Shown here piece after piece: positions 10,992 to 17,228 of a stretch of DNA of 21,058 bases (positions are counted from its first letter, which is position 1; each line of letters opens with the position of its first letter). The notes beneath the pieces are model-generated. The model was not told the DNA's origin, ran no database searches, and saw nothing but the letters and a program-made list of their open reading frames with translations. The stretch spans positions 1 to 21,058 of the IMG/VR virus record IMGVR_UViG_3300040751_002495; one strand, 5' to 3'. This DNA comes from a virus. The position numbers and the translations under genes are program-made.

Positions 10992-11275
10992 TATAGTTGA
11001 CGTGCAGCCTCTTGTAGTTCGAGACTCATTTGATCTAACTCTTCTGCTGTTTCGGGTTCTTTATTGTGGAACTCCCAGTCTGTGACTGAAACTTCTTCAC
11101 CACCTTCTTTTACAAAGATCAAGTCTTTGACATAACTGAATGAACATCCTTGAAGGAAATACAAGAAACTCATCATAACCTCGTCGAGGGTTTCACCTTC
11201 AACTGTGTGTTCTACGGTAGAGGTCTGACCATACAGATCTGTGCACTCTCTGCGGAATGTGTACTTATCCTTCAT
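10988..11275 (-). CDS. 95-aa protein
   Basis: ATG 11275 with AGAGGAA seven bases upstream; it overlaps the end of the 48-aa gene. The product starts MKDKYTFRRECTDLYGQTST and reads as strand-rich N-terminal half (V-E-H-T-V-E-G-E-T-L-D-E-V-M-M-S-F-L-Y-F-L-Q-G-C-S-F-S-Y-V-K-D-L), with a helical end E-E-L-D-Q-M-S-L-E-L-Q-E-A-A-R-Q-L-Y. Two cysteines. Similar short F-L-x-G-x-G-F-x-Y-V patterns occur in hypothetical T4-like phage proteins. Soluble; no known function. Confidence 0.65.
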   Translation of the reverse strand: MKDKYTFRRECTDLYGQTSTVEHTVEGETLDEVMMSFLYFLQGCSFSYVKDLIFVKEGGEEVSVTDWEFHNKEPETAEELDQMSLELQEAARQLY

Positions 11276-11411
11276 CAATCACTTCCTCTACCAACTCAAC
11301 ATATAAAAAACCGTGAGTCTCTTCGATAATTTCTTTCATCTCCTCAACGGTCTTACCACTGTTCATCAACTCAATGATATCTTCTCGGACATCAAATACT
11401 TTATTCCCCAT
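11265..11411 (-). CDS. 48-aa acidic helical protein
   Basis: ATG 11411, overlapping the previous stop by 11 bases. The product MGNKVFDVREDIIELMNSGK continues T-V-E-E-M-K-E-I-I-E-E-T-H-G-F-L-Y-V-E-L-V-E-E-V-I-D-E-G: two acidic amphipathic helices joined by an S-G-K-T turn, similar in pattern to a helix-turn-helix half (I-I-E-L-M-N-S-G-K-T-V-E-E-M-K-E-I-I). It may bind a protein or DNA partner; the HTH resemblance is only visual. Both overlaps support that the gene is real. Confidence 0.6.
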   Translation of the reverse strand: MGNKVFDVREDIIELMNSGKTVEEMKEIIEETHGFLYVELVEEVIDEG

Positions 11412-11622
11412 CGCACTCATCGATCATATCCCCAATCATTTTTCGACCTTTGCCAGACTTTATTGTACCATTACTATCAAAATGAATCAACCCCTGTCCT
11501 TCAAGTTGTTGTAGAGTGAGGACAGTTGCAACTTCTACTCCTTCTTTCATACCGGCATGATATGAAAAGTAAACACATGCGATGATAAATCCTAAAAATA
11601 TGATCGACCATTCAATTGCCAT
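11401..11622 (-). CDS. 73-aa membrane-anchored protein
   Basis: Starts MAIEWSIIFLGFIIACVYFS, a single N-terminal membrane span, followed by a soluble part with E-V-A-T-V-L-T-L-Q-Q-L-E-G-Q-G-L-I-H-F and S-N-G-T-I-K-S-G. The soluble part looks like a short helix-turn-strand unit common to many tailed phages with an anchored small protein (L-x-x-L-x-x-x-G-L-I-x-F-D). AAGGA lies eight bases before ATG 11622. It would face the cytoplasm if the N-terminus is outside. No known function. Confidence 0.65.
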   Translation of the reverse strand: MAIEWSIIFLGFIIACVYFSYHAGMKEGVEVATVLTLQQLEGQGLIHFDSNGTIKSGKGRKMIGDMIDECDGE

Positions 11623-11631
11623 ACAGTATCC

Positions 11632-12219
11632 TTATTCGTTGATTTTCTTTACAAACACTGATTCGTCCATAAAGAAAAGATTTTCTGCGTTAATAGGATT
11701 TGTTTCTGAATTGTCAGGGTACACAAAAACAAAATTTACATTGCAATATTTATTTAAAAACCACTCTAGATATTTAATTCTATAGTAATTATCTGATTGA
11801 GATGCATGAGTCTCTGGTCCATAATTTTCTGTATTTCTATAGATATTATCAGTAGAAATTTGCCCCTTTAAGACAAAATCAAATCCCAAGCAATACAGCA
11901 CATCATGTTCCTTACGAATTGCCTCAATCATTGCATTCATACCTGCATTCGATCTTCTGCGATTAGGACTGTATTCTGCAGGTTCAAACTGCTCATCATA
12001 TGGTGGGATAATCACAGTCCCATTCCCATAGATGCCTTCTGAATTCCTAATCTCTCTTGTCATTCCTTGATCAATAGTAATTAAGTAGTCCCACTTATCA
12101 AAATCCCTATACAGAGCATTACAACCAAAAATAGTTGCCTGTCCAACAAGGTCATTTAGATTAATGTTTTTTCTACTGACACCGTTACCGACGATTACTG
12201 CGGGTTTCAACAATTTCAT
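11632..12219 (-). CDS. Rossmann-like G-N-G-x-S protein, possibly glycosyltransferase-related
   Basis: 195 residues. The start MKLLKPAVIVGNGVSRKNIN has a nucleotide-binding V-I-V-G-N-G-x-S loop, followed by G-Q-A-T-I-F-G-C-N-A-L-Y-R-D, W-D-Y-L-I-T-I-D-Q-G-M, S-N-A-G-M-N-A-M-I-E-A, V-L-Y-C-L-G-F-D-F-V, and H-A-S-Q-S-D-N-Y-Y-R. G-N-G-P-S then F-x-C-N-x-x-Y is the pattern of DUF115/MptE-like proteins and of CST-I-type sialyltransferases, which bind CMP-sugars or related nucleotides. I cannot decide between those. Next to glycosyltransferase genes, a role in building a cell-surface or phage-coat sugar is plausible. Its start lies inside the preceding 59-aa gene by 35 bases. Confidence 0.6.
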   Translation of the reverse strand: MKLLKPAVIVGNGVSRKNINLNDLVGQATIFGCNALYRDFDKWDYLITIDQGMTREIRNSEGIYGNGTVIIPPYDEQFEPAEYSPNRRRSNAGMNAMIEAIRKEHDVLYCLGFDFVLKGQISTDNIYRNTENYGPETHASQSDNYYRIKYLEWFLNKYCNVNFVFVYPDNSETNPINAENLFFMDESVFVKKINE

Positions 12220-12364
12220 TTTCTAATTCGTCCCAAGACTCGGATTCTATAACATCCATCAAGTGTGTTTTGTAATTGTGCCGTGATTCTTTTTTAAGAG
12301 GTCTTTTGCGAATATCTTCGTTCTCTTCGGAATACTCACGGAAAGACTTTTTAATTTTACCCAT
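12185..12364 (-). CDS. 59-aa charged protein
   Basis: ATG 12364 has only a weak ribosome site (ACAAGAG). The product MGKIKKSFREYSEENEDIRK is followed by R-P-L-K-K-E-S-R-H-N-Y-K-T-H-L-M-D-V-I-E-S-E-S-W-D-E-L-E-N-E-I, a basic first half with an acidic helical end. Several small T4-like phage proteins start with such a K-x-S-F-R-E-Y run. Its last 35 bases overlap the following gene in another frame. Family unknown. Confidence 0.6.
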   Translation of the reverse strand: MGKIKKSFREYSEENEDIRKRPLKKESRHNYKTHLMDVIESESWDELENEIVETRSNRR

Positions 12365-12382
12365 ATTAGACTCTTGTCGTGT

Positions 12383-12820
12383 TTAAAACCAATCCTTCGC
12401 TAAGTTTGGGAACGCTTCCGCGACCAACTTGCGAGTCAACCCCCGATATGGTAGTTTACGTTCTTTCATACCTATTAGAATTTTACAGTCATCAGGACTT
12501 AATGCCTCTAAGGACTGAATGAAAAGTGATTCTCTTTTAGCAGAAGTAAGATTTCTTTGCGTGTTTGTCGGTCCTTCTACAAAAAGATAAAACCTTTTCA
12601 TCTCAGAATTGAGAGAGACTGAAGCATCTTCGTCACCAGTTAATGCTTTGTATGGAGGAGTTCCTTCTGGTAGTAACCAGTTGATACGTGGGTTATAAGT
12701 ATACCCCAGAACTGCTTTAATCAGTGGTCCACTGTTTTCCTGCAGGATCGCAATCTTTTCTTTTTTAGTTTTTGCCCTACCGACTCTTTCGAATACGGAA
12801 TGCAGACTTTCTCTAGTCAT
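12383..12820 (-). CDS. conserved T4-like phage protein (DUF6433-type), 145 aa
   Basis: ATG shares bases with the RNase H stop (TAATG). The N-terminal helix (MTRESLHSVFERVGRAKTKK) runs into E-K-I-A-I-L-Q-E-N-S-G-P-L-I-K-A-V-L, then N-P-R-I-N-W-L-L-P-E-G-T-P-P-Y and F-Y-L-F-V-E-G-P, and ends with L-I-G-M-K-E-R-K-L-P-Y-R-G-L-T-R-K-L-V-A-E-A-F-P-N-L. The W-L-L-P-E-G-T-P-P-Y motif is one I associate with a conserved hypothetical family of marine myophages placed near replication genes (I recall the name DUF6433, unverified). Coupled to RNase H, so a replication or recombination role is likely. Confidence 0.7.
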   Translation of the reverse strand: MTRESLHSVFERVGRAKTKKEKIAILQENSGPLIKAVLGYTYNPRINWLLPEGTPPYKALTGDEDASVSLNSEMKRFYLFVEGPTNTQRNLTSAKRESLFIQSLEALSPDDCKILIGMKERKLPYRGLTRKLVAEAFPNLAKDWF

Positions 12821-13680
12821 TAAAATTCACCTATACACTCAGTTAATAATTTCAATTTCTTCTTTATAAAGTAATTCAGAAGACCTTTCCTGTCGGGTAA
12901 TACATACTCATCGAACTGCTTGTTAACTTCTCGTTTGATATTCTCAGGAACAAAATCAAGATCAACTAATTGCTCGTTGCGTCTATAATTACGTAACATT
13001 TCTTCAGTACAGAATTTTTCTGGTTCTAGATCTACCCAACCATCTAGTTTTTTTGACGCAAGTGGTTTCTGTCGTTCTTTAGCAACGATACAAGAGTCTT
13101 GAGACAGAAAGTTTGGAATCCCATCACCCCTATCACCCTTCATAATGTGCTCACGTAAAAACCTTCTCGGATCTGCAACTTTAACCCATCGTTTGGTTAT
13201 TGGACTGAACTGACACACATTAGTGTACTTCTGTAACTGCCCAAAATCTTTATCCCCAGAGAGAATCAAAATCTCTTCAGTACTTTGATTATTTAGGTAT
13301 ACACCGAATCGATTAACTATCGTTCCTATAACATCGTCTGCTTCTGCACGTTCGACTTGTATGACCCGATACGGAAATGTTTCTTTGATCTCTGCCTTTA
13401 CTTTGTTTAAGATTTCAAAAATCTTTTTCCAGTCAAGGTCAGACTTTTCACGATCTTCTTTTCTGTGTGCTTTATAATATGGGAAAACATCTTTACGCCA
13501 ATAATTTTTATCGTCCGCACAGATCACAAGTTCACCATAGTCTTTGAACTTCTGTCGATACAAACGAATACTGTTAAGCACCATATGCCTAACTAAATCT
13601 TCTTGTAAAGTTGCTTTCCCCCCTTGAATTTGCATCATCAAATTCGCAATCATTACCTGATTAAGGTCTAAAAGTATCAT
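12820..13680 (-). CDS. rnh: T4-type RNase H (5'-3' exonuclease, flap/RAD2 family)
   Basis: 286 residues from ATG 13680 (MILLDLNQVMIANLMMQIQG), preferred to a TTG four codons earlier because GGAA is just before the ATG. All landmarks of the RAD2/FEN family are visible: I-L-L-D-L-N-Q (first metal Asp), A-D-D-K-N-Y-W-R-K with F-P-Y-Y-K-A-H-R (the arch Arg/Lys), V-E-R-A-E-A-D-D-V-I-G, L-S-G-D-K-D-F-G-Q-L-Q and G-D-R-G-D-G-I-P-N-F. T4 Rnh removes RNA primers and short DNA from lagging-strand fragments with gp32 help. Length is close to the 305 of T4. Expressed from the TTGACA promoter at 13711-13739 and followed by a coupled conserved gene. Confidence 0.93.
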   Translation of the reverse strand: MILLDLNQVMIANLMMQIQGGKATLQEDLVRHMVLNSIRLYRQKFKDYGELVICADDKNYWRKDVFPYYKAHRKEDREKSDLDWKKIFEILNKVKAEIKETFPYRVIQVERAEADDVIGTIVNRFGVYLNNQSTEEILILSGDKDFGQLQKYTNVCQFSPITKRWVKVADPRRFLREHIMKGDRGDGIPNFLSQDSCIVAKERQKPLASKKLDGWVDLEPEKFCTEEMLRNYRRNEQLVDLDFVPENIKREVNKQFDEYVLPDRKGLLNYFIKKKLKLLTECIGEF

Positions 13681-13710
13681 GGTTTTTTCCAATAATTTAT
13701 CTACTCTTTT

Positions 13711-13739
13711 AGTGTAAAATAAATTATGATAAATGTCAA
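13711..13739 (-). promoter_or_regulatory. sigma70-like promoter for RNase H
   Basis: Minus strand TTGACA (13734-13739) and TACACT (13711-13716) with a 17-base spacer; the -35 box overlaps the last codons of the glycosyltransferase gene. Confidence 0.65.
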
Positions 13740-14725
13740 CTATTATTTCTCACACGTAAAAGACTCTGCAACATTGTTGTCCATTCGACAGACCGTAGAT
13801 CCCAATTATAAAAATTGTCAATGTAATTTTTTGCAAAAATAAGTTTTTGCTGATTACTTTCTTCAAAATGTCTTTCAATGCTTTGGTGAAGGATGTTTGC
13901 AAAAACGTTTGCATGAAAATTGATATCTTCATTCCATTGGTATGATGTCGCAAACCCACCTGTTGTTTCTGGTAATGCCGCATAGTTAGGGCACACTACT
14001 TCACATCCTGCGGACATTGCTTCGATTGACGCAATGCAAGATGTCTCTTGCCAAATACTTGGGTAAGCAAAGATGTGTGCTTCTTGCAATGCTTTCCTAA
14101 TGACATCGTTAGGTTTAAACCCATGATATGTCATGTTAGGATGATTCTTCACCCTTTCGAATAAGTCAAGGTATGGTTCATCTCGTTGAGGCCATCCATA
14201 TGCTTCAAAAGAAGAGTACACATCCAAATGCACTTTATCCCCATGATGTTTTGCTAACTCTTCCATAACGGGAACTAGGAGTGCTAATCCTCTGTGGGGT
14301 GTAGTATGATAGATTAAACGAATCTGATCTTTTTGTTTTTCTTTATATTCAATGGGATCGATTGCATTTTTTAGAATGAATGACTGACTAAAGGGAACAC
14401 CTAGTGCTAGGTTATAAGTTTGAAATTGCCAATTAGAAACGAAAACTAATTTTTCAAACTTACTACGAGAACTCGCATCCTTTAAATGCTGTGCTTCGGG
14501 ATCTGACCACAAGTCGTGCAACCAGAGTATATTAGGTTTCGTTTCCACAACCTCTCTGACTCTAGACTTAATAATATTGAACTGATCTAATAAAGCATTA
14601 TCAACTCTTTCATATAGTGCTTTGTTCATTAACTCTGTTCCACCCTGTGCAGTGGAATACGTACCATCTTTCTGCATCACTGATGATCTTTTTACTTCGC
14701 TATTATCAATAATATTTAATGCCAT
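13736..14725 (-). CDS. GT4-type glycosyltransferase
   Basis: 329 residues. N-terminal half: Q-G-G-T-E-L-M-N-K-A-L-Y (donor-site G-G-x-E helix), I-L-W-L-H-D-L-W-S-D, F-V-S-N-W-Q-F. C-terminal half has the retaining glycosyltransferase signature: R-L-I-Y-H-T-T-P-H-R-G-L, H-I-F-A-Y-P-S-I-W-Q-E-T-S-C-I-A-S-I-E-A-M-S-A-G (E-x7-E motif, near residue 235) and P-E-T-T-G-G-F-A. Two Rossmann domains are evident. It is a cytoplasmic enzyme that transfers a sugar from a nucleotide donor to lipid, protein, DNA or glycan; the acceptor cannot be told. Phage examples modify DNA bases or cell-surface glycans. Preceded by an AbrB-like gene with TAATG overlap; the length is short for the family but both domains are present. 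Confidence 0.85.
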   Translation of the reverse strand: MALNIIDNSEVKRSSVMQKDGTYSTAQGGTELMNKALYERVDNALLDQFNIIKSRVREVVETKPNILWLHDLWSDPEAQHLKDASSRSKFEKLVFVSNWQFQTYNLALGVPFSQSFILKNAIDPIEYKEKQKDQIRLIYHTTPHRGLALLVPVMEELAKHHGDKVHLDVYSSFEAYGWPQRDEPYLDLFERVKNHPNMTYHGFKPNDVIRKALQEAHIFAYPSIWQETSCIASIEAMSAGCEVVCPNYAALPETTGGFATSYQWNEDINFHANVFANILHQSIERHFEESNQQKLIFAKNYIDNFYNWDLRSVEWTTMLQSLLRVRNNS

Positions 14726-14919
14726 TAGAAACTCTCTGTTAATCCACTATCACTGTTATATTGTTTTTTTGTCAAAGACCATGTGCCATTGCCGTTATCT
14801 ATCCAGTTTAACACATCACCTTCCTTTGCATCAAGATGGTCAAGAACTGCTTGTGGTAGAGGAAGAATCAAATTTTCTCCATCCTCTATTATTTCAACAG
14901 TAAACTTATTTTGCTCCAC
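14725..14919 (-). CDS. AbrB/MazE-like small protein, GTG start
   Basis: GTG at 14917-14919 with GGAG seven bases upstream. The product (MEQNKFTVEIIEDGENLILP start) has the swapped-hairpin barrel pattern of AbrB/SpoVT-type proteins: I-L-P-L-P-Q-A-V-L-D-H-L-D-A-K-E-G-D-V-L-N-W, followed by N-G-T-W-S-L-T. Relatives are antitoxins or DNA-binding regulators; no toxin partner is seen next to it, and phage forms are common as single genes. It overlaps the peroxiredoxin gene end and the glycosyltransferase start. Confidence 0.65.
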   Translation of the reverse strand: MEQNKFTVEIIEDGENLILPLPQAVLDHLDAKEGDVLNWIDNGNGTWSLTKKQYNSDSGLTESF

Positions 14920-15433
14920 GCAAATACTCCATCACAGTCTGGGGTGAAGACACTCCATATGGATCTGGATCTTCTTCTGTTGCATCTGGTTCAATGAACA
15001 TTTTTTCAATTGTACCATCATTCACAACCATCGCATACCGACGAGACCGTGTTCCAAAACCAACCGCAGACATGTCAATGTCCATGCCCATTGTTTTTGT
15101 AAATTCTGCATTACCATCCGGAATGAACTTTAAATTTTTGACTTGCTGATCAATCATCCATTTGCGCATTACGAATGTGTCGTTTACGGAAATAACATAT
15201 ACTTCGTCGATTCCTAGATCGGTTCGGATAGTCCAATAATTGTCTTCGTATTCTGGAACTTGATAAGTAGAGCATGTGGGAGTAAACGCACCGGGTAGGG
15301 AAAACACCACCACTCTCCGTTTTGAAAAAATTTCTTCTGTTGTTACGTCTATCCATTTAAATGGATTATCCCCTCCGATAGATTCGTCACGAACTCTCAC
15401 CTTGAAAGTTACGTCTGGTACTCTTTTCATCAT
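14906..15433 (-). CDS. Prx5-type peroxiredoxin
   Basis: 175 residues. The start MMKRVPDVTFKVRVRDESIG is followed by the thioredoxin-fold peroxiredoxin core: R-R-V-V-V-F-S-L-P-G-A-F-T-P-T-C-S-T-Y-Q-V-P-E-Y-E (P-x-x-x-T-x-x-C with the peroxidatic Cys, residue 54), E-V-Y-V-I-S-V-N-D-T-F-V-M-R-K-W and F-G-T-R-S-R-R-Y-A-M-V-V-N-D-G (conserved Arg). Only this one cysteine is seen, so it is a one-cysteine or glutaredoxin-dependent type. It reduces hydroperoxides, protecting the infected cell from oxidative stress. Coupled by ATGA to the upstream 46-aa gene; M1 versus M2 as start is open. Confidence 0.88.
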   Translation of the reverse strand: MMKRVPDVTFKVRVRDESIGGDNPFKWIDVTTEEIFSKRRVVVFSLPGAFTPTCSTYQVPEYEDNYWTIRTDLGIDEVYVISVNDTFVMRKWMIDQQVKNLKFIPDGNAEFTKTMGMDIDMSAVGFGTRSRRYAMVVNDGTIEKMFIEPDATEEDPDPYGVSSPQTVMEYLRGAK

Positions 15434-15570
15434 TTTCCTCGTAGTTCAAATTCCAGTTCAATAATTTTACTTTCCAGTTTTTGGATTTTCTTGTTCTTGT
15501 GATTGACTTCCGCCTTCAGGAGTTTCAACCACTTCTCCTTTATTTTTATATTTAGGTCTTTTAACGTCAT
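15430..15570 (-). CDS. 46-aa coiled-coil protein nested across the 64-aa gene
   Basis: ATG 15570 with AGGA seven bases upstream. MTLKDLNIKIKEKWLKLLKA leads into V-N-H-K-N-K-K-I-Q-K-L-E-S-K-I-I-E-L-E-F-E-L-R-G-K, a clear leucine-heptad, basic coiled coil. The first 104 bases lie inside the 64-aa gene in a different frame, and the stop overlaps the peroxiredoxin start (ATGA). Extending the frame to 15642 gives a less likely start. It is probably made by re-initiation. Confidence 0.55.
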   Translation of the reverse strand: MTLKDLNIKIKEKWLKLLKAEVNHKNKKIQKLESKIIELEFELRGK

Positions 15571-15661
15571 TAAATATCCTTTCCCAATTTTTTGCATATG
15601 CGTCAGAGTCGGTATTTCGATAAGTGCTTCCTTTGCCACCATGCCATTTACCCTTGCCCAC
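15467..15661 (-). CDS. 64-aa basic phage protein with G-G-K-G-S motif, GTG start
   Basis: GTG 15659-15661 has AAGG six bases upstream. MGKGKWHGGKGSTYRNTDSD followed by A-Y-A-K-N-W-E-R-I-F-N-D matches a recurrent short protein of T4-like phages (M-x-K-G-x-x-x-G-G-K-G-S, then R-x-x-D-x-x-x-Y-x-x-N-W-x-x-I-F). The C-terminal part (E-T-P-E-G-G-S-Q-S-Q-E-Q-E-N) is polar and likely unfolded. Function unknown. Confidence 0.7.
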   Translation of the reverse strand: MGKGKWHGGKGSTYRNTDSDAYAKNWERIFNDVKRPKYKNKGEVVETPEGGSQSQEQENPKTGK

Positions 15662-15788
15662 GATACACCTTAAATGATCTCTTTTTAGATTTATTCATTG
15701 ACGATGTTTTAACATTTTTTCTGCCAATCGACGTGCCTTTCATGTTGCGTTCTGGTTGCCACGATGTAGCACTTGGTTTAGATGCCAT
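15648..15788 (-). CDS. 46-aa basic protein
   Basis: ATG 15788 with AGGAG upstream (AGGAGAATAGATA). MASKPSATSWQPERNMKGTS continues I-G-R-K-N-V-K-T-S-S-M-N-K-S-K-K-R-S-F-K-V-Y-R-G-Q-G: very rich in K, R, S and T, likely unfolded alone and nucleic-acid or protein binding. I recall short phage proteins with S-S-M-N-K-x-K-R-x-x-x-K x-Y-R-G-Q-G endings. It overlaps the GTG of the next gene by 14 bases. Confidence 0.65.
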   Translation of the reverse strand: MASKPSATSWQPERNMKGTSIGRKNVKTSSMNKSKKRSFKVYRGQG

Positions 15789-15802
15789 TATCTATTCTCC
15801 TA

Positions 15803-16297
15803 TTAGTCCCATAAACTTCTGTAGTATTTTCCGAACAGTCTCAAACCATTCTCGATTCTTTTGTTATGCTCGTCCAACCCTTGTTGATCAACCTTCAATT
15901 TCTTCACTGACACTTCCATCGAATCTTCTGGATCAATATCTGAATGATCATAGAACTGTCTCTCATCGTCATCATCAACAATTTGTTCGAATGCCCAGAT
16001 CATTTCGTCCATGACATAATCCCAACGTTTAAAGAAGTTTTTGTCTGTTGTGCCTTCTTCTTTATAACGAACTACTTCTAATTGAGTTGGTTTAAGGAAT
16101 AAAGGAACATCTGATGTATCAACACTTGGTGCACCATGTTTGGTGTCTCTAAGTTGCTTAAGCATTGGTACGATAAGTAATGCAAGAGTGTGGTCCATAT
16201 TCCAAGTGTCATAGTTATGAATATGAATATCTACATCTCGTTCAAACGTTTCACAGTCGTCATCTTCATTTGCAAATCTACCTAGTCTAACGTGCAT
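15803..16297 (-). CDS. conserved T4-like phage protein, 164 aa
   Basis: ATG 16297 with AGGAAA upstream. MHVRLGRFANEDDDCETFER continues with D-T-W-N-M-D-H-T-L-A-L-L-I-V-P-M-L-K-Q-L-R-D-T-K-H-G-A-P and F-F-K-R-W-D-Y-V-M-D-E-M-I-W-A-F-E-Q-I-V-D-D-D-D. These segments belong to a protein family that I recognise from T4-like phages of marine bacteria, where it is a hypothetical. W-N-M-D and W-D-Y-V-M-D-E-M-I are the most distinctive stretches. Predicted cytoplasmic and mostly helical; no catalytic motif recognised. It follows the desaturase by one base. Confidence 0.75.
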   Translation of the reverse strand: MHVRLGRFANEDDDCETFERDVDIHIHNYDTWNMDHTLALLIVPMLKQLRDTKHGAPSVDTSDVPLFLKPTQLEVVRYKEEGTTDKNFFKRWDYVMDEMIWAFEQIVDDDDERQFYDHSDIDPEDSMEVSVKKLKVDQQGLDEHNKRIENGLRLFGKYYRSLWD

Positions 16298-16298
16298 T

Positions 16299-17045
16299 TT
16301 ATTTCCTAATTAATTTAATCATATAACCAGTCAGATCCGGAAACCCATGACAAACTGTCCATGGTTTTTCGTGATGCTCTTTATGATAACCACCATCACC
16401 ACACAAAATCCAACTGAGGATCGGACTATTAATTGTATCACCCTTTTCGTTGTGTGTAAAGGTGTTCACTGATGATGATATGTTCAGAGATATGAAAACA
16501 GGAAACGAGTATAATGCCCAAATTAACATGGGTTCTACAATCAAAATTAAACAGATCCAACTCACAATTATATGCACGTAATATGTATCCGAAAACACAA
16601 GACCTTTTTGTTCTTTTAATTTTTCGTATCTTTCGGTGGGCACCAATTTCCAATCCCAATCAAACCACGATCTAAAATATGCACGAATCTTCCCTAAGTG
16701 TTTCGGGGAATGTGGGTCTACCTTAGAATCTGAATATTCATGATGAATATCGTGTATATTTGACCATTTCAAAATACTTGAATTAGTAATAATCGTAGAT
16801 ACAAAAACAAGAACATAGTGATTAAAAGAATTGACTTTATAACTTTGATGAGAAAAATATCTATGCAGTCCTACTAGTAATCCAAACACTGCTATAAGAT
16901 ATCCAATAGCAAAACTTAAAAAGATTTGCTCGGTAGATAAAAAATAAAATGAAAACGGAATACTAATAAGAACCAAAATTTGCAAAAGTCCACTTTGACT
17001 CTTTCCTGATTCCTGTGTGAACGATCCTTTAAAAGGAATATGCAT
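16299..17045 (-). CDS. fatty-acid desaturase
   Basis: 248 residues from ATG 17045, preferred to an in-frame ATG at 17099 because AGGAGAT lies just before it. Membrane enzyme with the three histidine boxes of delta-9/acyl-type desaturases: H-R-Y-F-S-H (box 1), H-D-I-H-H-E-Y-S-D (box 2) and Y-H-K-E-H-H-E-K-P (box 3, with G-G-x-x-H). Hydrophobic segments occur before box 1 and between boxes 2 and 3. The boxes bind a di-iron centre that inserts a double bond into acyl chains with oxygen. Phage copies could adjust membrane fluidity or lipids of the infected cell. It is last in the tRNA-RNA-desaturase transcript order. Confidence 0.88.
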   Translation of the reverse strand: MHIPFKGSFTQESGKSQSGLLQILVLISIPFSFYFLSTEQIFLSFAIGYLIAVFGLLVGLHRYFSHQSYKVNSFNHYVLVFVSTIITNSSILKWSNIHDIHHEYSDSKVDPHSPKHLGKIRAYFRSWFDWDWKLVPTERYEKLKEQKGLVFSDTYYVHIIVSWICLILIVEPMLIWALYSFPVFISLNISSSVNTFTHNEKGDTINSPILSWILCGDGGYHKEHHEKPWTVCHGFPDLTGYMIKLIRK

Positions 17046-17071
17046 ATAGAGATCTCCTAAAAATAAAATGC

Positions 17072-17225
17072 GGAACGGGTGGATTAGGGTAACCACCAAG
17101 GGGGTACGATCAGATGTACCTTTCTACATAGACCCCCAACAACTCGCAACCCCGCTTAGGGTATGGACGCTATCCCTTTGAGTTTACCTTACCCCCCATC
17201 TGCGAGAGGCATTCAGTCACGTTCC
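17072..17225 (-). ncRNA. unrecognised multi-branched structured RNA candidate
   Basis: About 154 bases between tRNA-Cys and the desaturase with many complementary segments. On the minus strand: GGAACG (17220-17225) pairs with CGTTCC (17072-17077) and closes the whole region; CTCGCA (17201-17206) pairs with TGCGAG (17143-17148); inside that, GGGTA (17190-17194) pairs with TACCC (17159-17163); GGGGGT (17132-17137) pairs with ACCCCC (17100-17105) and encloses ATGTA-GAAAGG-TACAT; GGTGG and CCACC (17078-17097) form a hairpin. No reading frame fits. It may be a processed phage RNA or a leader of the desaturase gene. Not tRNA, tmRNA, RNase P or a riboswitch that I recognise. Confidence 0.5.
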
Positions 17226-17228
17226 TAT

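Noticed and set aside
11265-11411. Helix-turn-helix repressor
   Set aside because: The 48-aa protein has a suggestive S-G-K-T turn but is too acidic and short to call.
15571-15642. Longer N-terminus of the 46-aa coiled-coil protein
   Set aside because: The extension lies entirely in the better-supported 64-aa frame and has no ribosome site.
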